DNA from: Gracilaria gracilis
Lineage: Eukaryota > Rhodophyta > Florideophyceae > Gracilariales > Gracilariaceae
Length of the DNA stretch: 64,000 nt
Direction: 5' to 3'
Assembly: GCA_030374805.1 (NCBI GenBank)
Contig: JARGSG010000007.1
Coordinates: 112,289-176,288 of the forward strand
Part shown: positions 1 through 8,500 of the stretch, piece by piece
Layout of the letters: the number at the start of each line of letters is the position of its first letter
Position numbering within the stretch: position 1 is the stretch's first letter
Made by a program: the position numbers and the translations under genes
The notes under the pieces: generated by a model
What the model saw: only the letters and a program-made list of their open reading frames with translations
The model's database searches: none
Told to the model about the DNA's origin: nothing

Positions 1-779
1 ATTGTATTTTTTGTATGATTATATTGCAGCATTATGTCAATTTTTCTCAATTTTAAAGAATCTTGTTTTATTTGTATATCATTGCAATGCGGATTATTGC
101 TGGGGTTTGCTCTATTGTATTTACTACTGAACGTAGGAATTGAATAGACAGTAATAGACAATAGTGTCGTTATTTAGATGTTGGACAAGAGTAGCACTAT
201 ATTGTATTACGCACTGTATAAATGAACTGGTTACCGTTGTAAACGTTTGAACATAAAATAGAGTTATTTTGCCGAAATATTGATGACATAATAAAGAATA
301 TTTTTGGGAGAAAAAAAAAGTTGCAGTAGTTATGAATATGATTGTGACAGCATCAAAGGGTTAAAGTGAGCTTTAAAGAAACAGTGTGAATTTTGTAATG
401 TTGAACGTGAACGGATATTTGATTGGTGGTGGCTTTATGAAATGGCTTTTACAATAATTGGAGAGTTGGGAAAAAAAAAAACGTGCGGATGAACATTGGC
501 ATTTGGCTTTGAGCGTGCAGACCATTGATTAAATTTTAATGAATGGTGTTCAAGACGGAGGGGTTTTACGTGAAGGGTTTACGTACAGGTAGCACGCGGG
601 GTTAAAATATCTAATCTCCACTGTAATGGGGTTTGCTACGAATGGCAACAGCTTGGGATGGCGGCAGCTCGAGAAGCATGGAGAAGCAGGACAATGTGGG
701 AGATGCAAAGATGTCTGTAAGGCGCATGGCACGCGCGTGAAGGGGGGCGCGGGGGAGAGAGGAGAAGCAATACATAAAG

Positions 780-792
780 TACCCTTGGGGTA
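780..792. promoter_or_regulatory. Palindromic TACC-GGTA motif
   Basis: The sequence TACCCTTGGGGTA is one member of a recurring near-palindrome that also occurs upstream of LC8, formin and NAA15. No gene is identified next to this copy. The regulatory role is inferred from recurrence only. Confidence 0.35.
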
Positions 793-854
793 AATCTATC
801 GATTGCTTGCATGCTTGGGGCGCTCAAACAGGCGCGCAATGCAGGGGAATGGGC

Positions 855-855
<1 letters not shown>

Positions 856-909
<54 letters not shown>

Positions 910-927
910 TGTGGGTGTGTGTGTGTG
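856..927. repeat. (GT)n microsatellite
   Basis: A run of alternating GT with a few interruptions, about 70 bases. Alternating purine-pyrimidine tracts can adopt Z-DNA, but nothing here shows function. Confidence 0.95.
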
Positions 928-1667
928 GCGCAGGGCGGCGGCGCATATCTACAAGCGTATCTATAACGCGCAGCGCAGTTTCTGATATGAGCGATCAATG
1001 GGCGGCGCCTTGCGTGTGTGGGGCCAACGTGAACGAAATTTAATTTGAAAAGGGGGAAGCAGATCTAATGCGCGCAGCACGCGCAGGCGCACGCAGCACA
1101 CACACCGCGCCACGTGGGCGCGCTGGCGCACATGCGCGCGCGCGCATACAGAGCGCGCGCGCCGCCACCAAAGCACGCACGCACACACAGCCGTCTAACG
1201 GCGGGCGCGACAAGAAATCATGACGCAATCCTGGAGCACAACGCTGCGGCTGCCCGTCACGCGCGCGCGCGCGCGCGCCGCGCCTCCGCTGGTGGCGGCG
1301 GCTGCTGCTGCTGCTGTTGTTGCTGCTGAAGGTGCGCGCCCATGAGCTCAGCTGCGCACTCTATCTGACAAAGTGCATCTACAGTCAAGTTTACTGCACT
1401 GTACTTACCTTTTTACGCTGCCAAAAACCCTACATAATTCGCCTTATTTGCTGGCCCCTTTTTTCGCATCGTGCCTGTAGCGTTCGCGTGTTCTCTGTTC
1501 AATAGCGCTTCTCCACAAGCTCAAGCTCTGTTTACATGTACAGTATATGTAGTAATGTCCCGCTTCTCTAGATACTCGATACATTTGTATAAATCAAACT
1601 GCGCTGCGGGTTGGTCACAACCAGCCTGCTCATAACCAGCCCGCTCGCAACCAGTCTGCTCACAACC

Positions 1668-2118
1668 TTACTTTGGAGGTCGTGAAGTGCTCTTGGAAGT
1701 GCTCTTGGAAGTGCTCTTGGAACTGCCGTCATCGTTGAGCAATTCAGGAATAGCGATGCCACGTCGGGAGGGCCCATCCGGCGCTAACAACGAGCTCAGC
1801 TCCATCGAGCCCGAGCCATGTGCATTGATCGGACGCTTTGGCCCAGGCTTCATTCTCTCACTATCGGGGCGAGGATTCTTGCGCTTCCACTTGATTCCAC
1901 ACGCATTGCACAGCAACATCTTATCTACACCGTTGTCCACGCGTTAAAAACAAAGCACATCACAGGTCAGTCACATGCGCAACACAAACGCAGCAGCAGA
2001 TAGATAGATAGATGGATGTACAACGCTTACCATTTCGGCCGTATCTCCATTGCGACGTTTGTGTGCGGCCACAATCCTGGCACATCCTGGGCGCCGAACT
2101 AGTAGAAGAGCCAGTCAT
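1668..2118 (-). CDS. Single-finger GATA-type zinc finger protein
   Basis: Probable sequence-specific transcription regulator acting in the nucleus. The predicted 114-residue protein is built from exon 1 (2118-2031) and exon 2 (1924-1668), with a 106-nt intron (1925-2030, donor GTAAGC, acceptor TAG). The splice joins a zinc finger with Cys at residues 13, 16, 35 and 38: C-x2-C, an 18-residue loop containing W, then CNAC. The 18-residue loop is the usual plant and fungal GATA class. A basic stretch follows the finger, as in GATA factors that contact the minor groove. The tail ends in three KSTS repeats. I chose ATG 2118; an in-frame upstream start at 2217 would add a hydrophobic leader and is less likely. 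The intron inside the finger makes each exon look like half a domain. The family call is secure, the biological target unknown. Confidence 0.85.
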
Positions 2119-2251
2119 AGTTGCAAAAAGGGCGCACGCTGCACAACCACAACGCAACAGTAGGCAGCAAATTTGGCACCAAGCAACCACGAGCAGTTGC
2201 GATGCGGCGGCCAACACACAGCTGCCGTCAGCGGCGGCACATGGCCCAGCG

Positions 2252-2259
2252 CTTTTATA
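2252..2259 (-). promoter_or_regulatory. TATA box of the GATA gene
   Basis: TATAAAAG on the minus strand about 135 bases upstream of the chosen ATG of the GATA-finger gene. Position and orientation fit a core promoter. Not tested beyond the match. Confidence 0.5.
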
Positions 2260-2585
2260 GCGTACCGATAGCCGCGTGCGCTATCGCCCTCGAGATGCAT
2301 CGGCTACTGCCCAGACGCAGCCAAAATCGCGTATGCGCGCACAGGCACACACTCGCAACTTGCAACTGTGCGCCCGTCACGCGTGTGTGTGTGTGTGTGT
2401 GTCACTCGCGCTTTTGCTTTGTGCGCTTTCACTCTCGCACACGTGCGGCGCGCGTGTGTGCGCGCGTCTGCTCGCGCGTCATCATGTACCATTGGTCGCC
2501 ACCGCCATGGCGTCATTGCCGGCCCATGCGTAAAGTTTGTATCCGCATGCGTCAAACTCCGCCCCCTTTCCGCCCGTCGCCAAAC

Positions 2586-2593
2586 TTATATAA
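2586..2593 (+). promoter_or_regulatory. TATA box upstream of the 2708 gene
   Basis: TTATATAA on the plus strand, about 115 bases before the ATG at 2708. It suggests that the GATA gene and this gene are divergently transcribed from the 2119-2707 interval. Confidence 0.45.
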
Positions 2594-2640
2594 CCAAAAA
2601 GTGCCGTGCACTCATGAGCACAGCGCCAGCGGAGCGGCGG

Positions 2641-2673
2641 CAGAGCGGCGGCAGAGCGGCGGCAGAGCGGCGG
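2641..2673. repeat. 11-bp tandem repeat
   Basis: Three copies of CAGAGCGGCGG between the TATA-like box and the ATG at 2708, so probably in the 5' UTR. Confidence 0.8.
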
Positions 2674-2707
2674 ATCGTTTCGTTATATCATCCGCTCTTG
2701 AAAGCAC

Positions 2708-3529
2708 ATGCACGCAGTGTGTGAGCATGAGCATCATCATGATGCTCACAACTATCAACATCGACATCACCATCAATATGATGCTGCGCACCATCGACAG
2801 CCGCGCTCTGTATCGTCTTCTGCCTTGTATTCCATCCCGGCGCCCATAAGCGCCAGCATTACGCTCAACGTGCGCCTCAGTTGCTCCAAAAAGGTGCTGC
2901 TTCCAAATGATCTGTTCGTGCCGGTCACTGCAACACAGCCGCTGCTGCACATATTTGGCAGCGCGGTACGCAGATTGCCCACAGACATGGCTCGCTTCAC
3001 GTTGCGCCGTGACAAGGCTGTGCTCGTGATGTGTGAACAAAGCGGCCGCAACACGTTTGTCAACGTGCACACGACGTTTTCAGCTTTGAATGGAATGCGA
3101 GTTCGTCGGCTGTTGTTCTGCGTGTGCGTCAACATGCAAATGGTTCGCGAGTTGAGCACCACAAACAAGTACAGCTTGTTCGTGAACGCACAGAATCACA
3201 TCAATGGCGCGTATCTGCTTCAGAATGCAGTGCGCATACAAATGGCTGCATTTGCTACCGTTGAAAAGCTGTGGACAAGCTTCATACAGCAAGTAGCTGC
3301 TCTGCGCCAGCAGCATGTGGTATGGATAGCTCTTCTATCCCACCGCATGTTGGATCACGTCGCAGTTCGTTTCAGTGCCGATGATACCATTTCCGATATC
3401 GTAAACAATTCGTCTGCGCATTTTTCATTCTTAGTTCGCGCGGTACCACCTTATCATAAGCCGACACCCGCTCAGGAAAGGCAGCAACAGCAGCAGCACC
3501 AACACAAACAACACGAAGGCAGTGAGTAA
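2708..3529 (+). CDS. Unrecognised protein, probable first exon
   Basis: I do not recognise this protein. The open frame starts at an ATG and gives 273 residues: a His-rich N-terminus (about residues 5-33, many HH and HHH runs), a mixed alpha/beta-looking body without repeats, and a Gln/His-rich tail (about residues 255-270). There is no signal peptide or clear membrane span. A perfect donor-type GTGAGT at 3522 lies eight bases before the stop, so the true first exon may end at 3521, with coding continuing in short exons seen downstream (3725-4132). A TATA-like box at 2586 supports a promoter on this strand. Codon use resembles the neighbouring genes rather than the mobile elements. I am fairly sure it is coding and have no assignment of function. 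Confidence 0.6.
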   Translation: MHAVCEHEHHHDAHNYQHRHHHQYDAAHHRQPRSVSSSALYSIPAPISASITLNVRLSCSKKVLLPNDLFVPVTATQPLLHIFGSAVRRLPTDMARFTLRRDKAVLVMCEQSGRNTFVNVHTTFSALNGMRVRRLLFCVCVNMQMVRELSTTNKYSLFVNAQNHINGAYLLQNAVRIQMAAFATVEKLWTSFIQQVAALRQQHVVWIALLSHRMLDHVAVRFSADDTISDIVNNSSAHFSFLVRAVPPYHKPTPAQERQQQQQHQHKQHEGSE

Positions 3530-3724
3530 CATTCGGTACAAGAGTTGCATGAAACGAGTTGAGTGCCGTTTTGGAAACAGCTGTTTGCTCGAAGCGGCAG
3601 GAAAAAGCAGCACAGCTTCACATCGGTGGCACAGCACGCGCCTCATCATTGCCATGGCAACAGCAAACATTGACAACGTATTGACATTACGGTTTGCTGG
3701 CGTAGACCACTGCGCGTAGAATAA

Positions 3725-4132
3725 GATCTGCTGCTGCTTGAGTATGAGTTGAATAAACAACGCTTCAAATTAAACGAGGCCGTAAGCAGGTGGTGATGAG
3801 CTAAGTTGCGGCGCGGTGTTGTCTGCGGGATCTACAAGCTGCTTGTGACCACAAAGGTAAGGCTACTGCGTATCATACTGCGAACAAGTCGTTGATTTGT
3901 ACGTGCTGTACGCACAGACAATGTGTCATTGCAATCGTCTGCATTCGCGGTAACATGTTGAGTTTATAAGCACGCCGTTTATCTGCCATCATCCATCTAC
4001 CACACGCTGTGGCTGAGCTCGCAGCAGCAGCGCAATCTGCTTATCTACAGCTTGGGCCACCGCTCACAACAAGCACTGTTTGATATGACAAACGAATTGC
4101 TCATTCTGAATCATTATCAAGCGCAGCTGTAG
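3725..4132 (+). CDS. Possible downstream exons of the 2708 gene
   Basis: Three short coding-like segments lie in order here, each bounded by splice-like signals. The segment 3725-3781 (Leu-rich, ending before GTAAGC) is followed by 3806-3856 (ending before GTAAGG). The last segment runs from about 3963 or 3971 to a TAG at 4130-4132 and has Gln-rich and Leu-rich helical-looking sequence. The gap 3782-3805 is only 24 nt, begins GTAAGC, ends CTAAG and contains two in-frame TGA codons. If it is an intron it is exceptionally short. The link from exon 1 (donor 3522) to 3725 is not resolved: all three frames between them carry open stretches. Treat this as a lead for a multi-exon gene model. Confidence 0.35.
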
Positions 4133-4222
4133 ATGCTGCCATTGCGTGCTGGCTGTATTAGCCTGATCTGATGTGCATTTCTTAGTTACAGTGCCTCTAC
4201 GAAGGTAAGCGCCTTAACGATG

Positions 4223-4336
4223 TACCGTTGGTATATATACACGGTACATTGACGTAAGTTTGGCAGCAGGTGCCGCACGCGCAAGCACACGTCCAAGGGA
4301 GTGTTTCTGATACCCTTTGGTAAGTTACCCTTGGTA
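4223..4336. promoter_or_regulatory. Cluster of three TACC-GGTA motifs
   Basis: TACCGTTGGTA (4223-4233), TACCCTTTGGTA (4311-4322) and TACCCTTGGTA (4326-4336), the first directly followed by a TATATATA run. They lie 470-580 bases upstream of the LC8 start. Confidence 0.5.
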
Positions 4337-4616
4337 TCTCTGTTGATGTTGTATGTACTCGCCCATCGCTGGCCACTTTTGCTACATATGCTTTCTCGGC
4401 GATGATCAAGCACGCCCCCTGTGCTGTTGTGCCCGTCAGTCACGTCAGTGGCGCTGCCGCGCATGCGAATTGCAAGCTCTCAAGCTTGCGCCGCAGCGCC
4501 GCAGCGCCGAAGCGAAATGCTGTCGAAATTTCAAAAACCTCAAAACGCGCCAAGCCCCCACCCGTTTTCCTTCCACCGCAGCCGCGCGCACCAACTACCA
4601 ACGGAAACGCTAGAGC

Positions 4617-4627
4617 TACCAACGGTA
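4617..4627. promoter_or_regulatory. TACC-GGTA motif before LC8
   Basis: TACCAACGGTA, 180 bases upstream of the LC8 ATG. It is the exact reverse complement of the copy at 4223. The AACGG half matches the core bound by MYB-type factors in plants; the match is seen, the factor is inferred. Confidence 0.5.
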
Positions 4628-4805
4628 ACAGGGCTACCCCCCCAGTTTGAGTTGTTGTTTTGTTCCAACCGCCCGCCTCTCCGTCGCGCACGCCGCCACA
4701 GTCGGCGCAACGCCACCACCACGCACACGCACACGCACACGCACACGCGACGCGATTGCGCTCACCACCACCCCGCCTTCACCAGCACCACAGCGCGCGC
4801 GCACC

Positions 4806-5150
4806 ATGACCACGGCCACAGACACCGGTGGCGGCGGCGGCGTAGCGCCGCCAGCCGCCGACCACAAGTTCGTCGCTGTGGACAAGCAGCCGCGCGTCGT
4901 GGTCAAGTCCGCCGATATGCCGGACGACATGCAACGAAAGGCCATCGAGCTGGCGTTGACAGCGCTGGATCGCTTCGAACTGGAGCGCGACATGGCCAAG
5001 TTTCTCAAGAAGGAGTTTGACAATCGCTTTCAGCCGTCGTGGCATTGCATTGTGGGCCGTCACTTTGGAAGCTATGTGACGCACGAGAGCTGCGGCTTCC
5101 TGTACTTTTATATCGAGAAGACCGCCGTGCTCTTGTTCCGAAGCGGCTAG
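4806..5150 (+). CDS. DYNLL1: Dynein light chain LC8 (DYNLL type)
   Basis: LC8 is a small homodimer that binds linear TQT-type motifs in many partners and acts as a dimerisation hub, including in cytoplasmic dynein. The 114-residue product has a Gly/Ala-rich N-terminal extension of about 30 residues. The whole LC8 fold follows: the helical DM..MQ..A segment, the helix ending KKEFD, then WHCIVGRHFGSYVTHE at about residues 78-93 and the terminal strand ending LLFRSG. These match the family almost residue for residue in the partner-binding groove. The ATG at 4806 sits in a good context; a longer frame from 4647 reads through Arg/Thr repeats and is unlikely. LC8 also has dynein-independent roles, so its presence alone does not prove a dynein motor. 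Confidence 0.95.
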   Translation: MTTATDTGGGGGVAPPAADHKFVAVDKQPRVVVKSADMPDDMQRKAIELALTALDRFELERDMAKFLKKEFDNRFQPSWHCIVGRHFGSYVTHESCGFLYFYIEKTAVLLFRSG

Positions 5151-5174
5151 CCTCTCTCGCCTTTTCTTTTGTAC

Positions 5175-5186
5175 TACCCTTGGGTA
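5175..5186. promoter_or_regulatory. TACC-GGTA motif before formin
   Basis: TACCCTTGGGTA, a perfect 12-base palindrome, 345 bases upstream of the formin ATG. Confidence 0.5.
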
Positions 5187-5447
5187 CCTTCGTATCTATC
5201 GACCTTCGTGCATGCAGTAAAAACAACATCGTCACTCTCTCCATAGTCACGTACCCTCGCCCACAATCACCGCCCTGTGTAAGCGCCCCCGCCTTACAGC
5301 CCCAAAAAGACGTCAGCGACTGTTGTTGTTTCGACCTGACGCCGCGCCACAGCGTCATCCGCTCGTGTGCAGCAAGCCTGCAGCACCATCACCTTCTCGT
5401 GCCTCTCACTCACAAACGCAACACTCAACCGCCGCGCGCGCGGAGCG

Positions 5448-5472
5448 CCCCCCCCCCCCCCCCCCCCCCCCC
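5448..5472. repeat. Poly-C tract
   Basis: About 25 consecutive C in the formin leader, continuing as a CT-rich stretch. Length may be unreliable in assembly. Confidence 0.9.
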
Positions 5473-5530
5473 TCCTCCCCTCCCCGCGTACAGCCGCCGT
5501 CTTCATGCCGCCGCCCGTCACTCGCTAGCC

Positions 5531-8500
5531 ATGAAGGGCTTGTTACAGACCTTTTACAAGAAGCCAAAGTCCACGCGCAAGATTTCCGAGCTCGTGGACG
5601 GCGTGCTCATTGCGCTGTACGATCCGCACACCTTCAAGGATGACATGTCTGTCGCGCTGCAGAAGATTCACGCAAAGTACGGAGAGGCGCGTCAGGTCAT
5701 GGTGCTTGACGTCGGCGCTACGGGCGATGACCCTTGGGTCGACGACATTCTGCCGGGCGTGCTCGTTACCACACCTGTGCGCTTGGGTCCGTATTACCTC
5801 GTACCGTCGCTGTCTTCTGTCTTCGAGGTTTGCGCCGACGCTTACGACTTTCTCAGCAGTGGCTTTTCTTCCGGCTCGCAGCACATTGTGCTTATCATCA
5901 CCAGAAATCAATTATGCGAAGAGTATCGACCGCTTACTATAATTGCCCTCGTCGCCTGCGCCTACATGGCCTACGTCTCGCTAACGGAGAACGGAATTGC
6001 CGCCCTGGAGCACGTCAAGGACACTGTCAAGGACGCGGGTATGTGTTCCGATCGCCAGCTTCAGCAGGATATACTCAACCCCAATTTGTACCAATACTTG
6101 CGTTACTTCACCATGCTGCGTATCAACATGCGCTTTCCAAACAACCGTCCGCTGCAGATTCCCAAAATTCTCGTCCAGGGTTCTGTGTACATAGACGACC
6201 AGCCGTGGAATCCGGTCATTCGCATCTATCAGGCTGGGAACCGAAACGCTGGTCAATGTACCACCATAATGCGCTCCGAGGACGGTGGTACCGACATCAG
6301 TGTTGGCACTGGCTTTGCCAGCTTTTCGCTAAACGACGAAGTTATTGCTGGCGATGTTGTTTTTGCCTTTGAGCACTGGGTGCCATTGAGCGATGTTACC
6401 AAACCGCTCTTTATTATTGCCAGACATACTGGCTTTCTTGAGCCACCGTATCATCGCGTTGCCCGCAAGGATCTTGAACTTGCCCCGGGGCTCGCCAATA
6501 AGGTTGCTTTTGACACTGATCTTGAGGTTCATTTCTTCGTCGAGTCTGTTGAGCCCCCAGAAGGTGTGGGCAAAGATGATTTCTCTCCCCCCGCTATGGT
6601 CAAGTACGCTGAGAAGCTGGGTGACCAAAAGGCTGGCCTCATTGCTCGAGTTAACGAATTGTATGAAGTTGTTGAGGAGATAGCTTCTAATGCCCCAGAC
6701 TCACCTCCTCGTACTATGCAGGCTATTGTTCAACCTTCATACTCCAATAGGAATCGCAGCGCCAACTTTGTCGAAGAATTGCAGCAGAAGAACGCGGAGC
6801 GAGAAAGAAGACTCCAAGAGCATCAGAATGCATTCGATGGCGACGATGTACAACGCAAGGCCAAGATTCTGGAGCAGGTGCTTGGATATGATGTGGGCAC
6901 GGAAGGTGTGGACGAGTTCGTGGAAGTATTCATGCGGTATAGCGAGGAAGTGAGCAACGAGCAACGGACTGATAAGATCGATAGACAGAAGACCGCAAAG
7001 CAGTTGCTTTCTAAGACGTTTGTTGGACGTCGCGGCTCCGCACAAACAACGGCAGAGGGTTCTTCAGAAGATGACGGTTTCTCTGACATTGCAAAGTTCA
7101 TCGACGAAGAAGAGCTAGACGAAGAGGAATTAGAAGACTTCAGTGTTTTGCAAGAGAGACTAGGGCGTGGGAAGAAGTCAGATTCTGATGAAAGTACTGG
7201 CACCGATGGGACTGAGGAAGACGAAGAAAGGCGAGATGCTGAAATCCTTCGCGAAGCAGTTCAAGTACTTTTGAAGGGTGTGAAGAAGACAGGCCTAACA
7301 GATCGTTTTCGGGCAGACGACGTCCTCAAGAACGCGGATAACCTGAGCGATTCCGAGATCAACGAGAAGGAGATTATTAGTCACATCACGGGTGCCCTTG
7401 AGGCATTGGTGAGGGATTCAAAGACTGGAGCTGGAGATGGCAACGGCCGGAAGTTCTTTTCGGCTCAGGAAGTCGTTGACAAAGTCAAAGTTATGCGCCA
7501 TGAAGCTGATCCTATACATGCAGGAGATGCGACCTCCTCTGGAGTTCCTGGCCCCCCAGGGATTGGCGGCTTAATCGGTGGTGCAGTGTCTAGAAAGGGT
7601 TCATCTGGCCCTCCACCGCCACCACCTCCACCTGGGGCTGGTCGGGCGCCCTCGGCTCGTAAAGGCGCGCCGCCGCCGCCGCCACCTCCACCGCCACCGC
7701 CAAGACGCGTTACGACGGGTACGGCGTCGGGTGCTGCACCTCCTCCTCCTCCGCCACCGCCAAGAAGCGTTACGACGGGTACGGCGTCGGGTGCTGCACC
7801 TCCTCCTCCTCCGCCACCGCCACCACCACCGCCAAGACCACACGTACGTCCGGATGGAAGCGCCCCGCCCCCTCCTCCACCGCCACCTCCAACAAGTGGA
7901 AAAGGTCCAGTTCCGCCTGCACCTCCTAAAGGTGGAGAAAAGAAACCCGGCGGACCACCTCCACCTCCTTTGCCAGGAGCAAAGAATAAGGGTGCACCCC
8001 CTCCGGCACCTCCTCCTTTGTCAGGCTTGAAGAAGGCACCACCGGCCCCGCCACCCATAAGCGGCCTAAGGAAAGGACCGCCAAGGCCTCCTCCCGTAGG
8101 TGGCCTGAAAAAGTCTTCAGCCACTGCTACACCCAGAGCCCCAACCCCGGGAAGCAGCACACCGGCTTCGCAACCGCAGAAGCGAAATGACACAAAGCGT
8201 TTGAACTGGAATACAATATCGAACATGAAAGTGAGCAAGACTTTGTACGCAAAAGAAGAATTTCAGAACATTGTTGGGTTAGATGAAGACACCGAGAAGG
8301 ATCTGCTAGCGATTTTTAGCAACAGACCTCCGCCCAAGTTGTTTGAGCAACAAGAGGAAGAAAAGAAACAAGAGTCAAGTGGACCTCAAACTGCCGGAAT
8401 TCTGGAGCAAAGAAAGATGCAGAACACGCTTATTATGCTTCGCAAGTTTGGCATTCCACCAAAAGAAATCACTGAAGCGGTTCGCACGTTGGATCCGCTG

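Larger units (their letters stand above)
1..1667. other. Intergenic, no supported gene
   Basis: The first 550 bases are AT-rich with no coding signal. From about 700 the sequence turns GC-rich, with a GT microsatellite and alternating CG runs (for example 1261-1280). Open frames here arise from low-complexity sequence and start mostly on non-ATG codons. I see no gene. Confidence 0.6.
4133..4805. other. Upstream region of LC8
   Basis: No coding sequence recognised. The interval holds four copies of the TACC-GGTA motif and ends in a CA/CG-repeat-rich leader just before the LC8 ATG. Confidence 0.5.
5151..5530. other. Formin upstream region
   Basis: A 380-base interval between the LC8 stop and the formin ATG with one TACC-GGTA motif and a C-homopolymer. 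No separate gene is seen. The formin frame stays open upstream to 5039, but that part is a chance extension overlapping the LC8 coding sequence. Confidence 0.6.

Noticed and set aside
636-998. His/Thr repeat frames over the GT microsatellite
   Set aside because: Translation of a dinucleotide repeat; no start context or flanking coding signal.
2641-2673. Possible CRISPR-like repeat array
   Set aside because: An 11-bp direct tandem repeat without spacers in a eukaryotic leader.
7465-8238. 257-codon Gly-rich minus-strand frame
   Set aside because: Exact antisense of the formin FH1 Pro repeats; CCN codons read backwards give Gly. No independent evidence.
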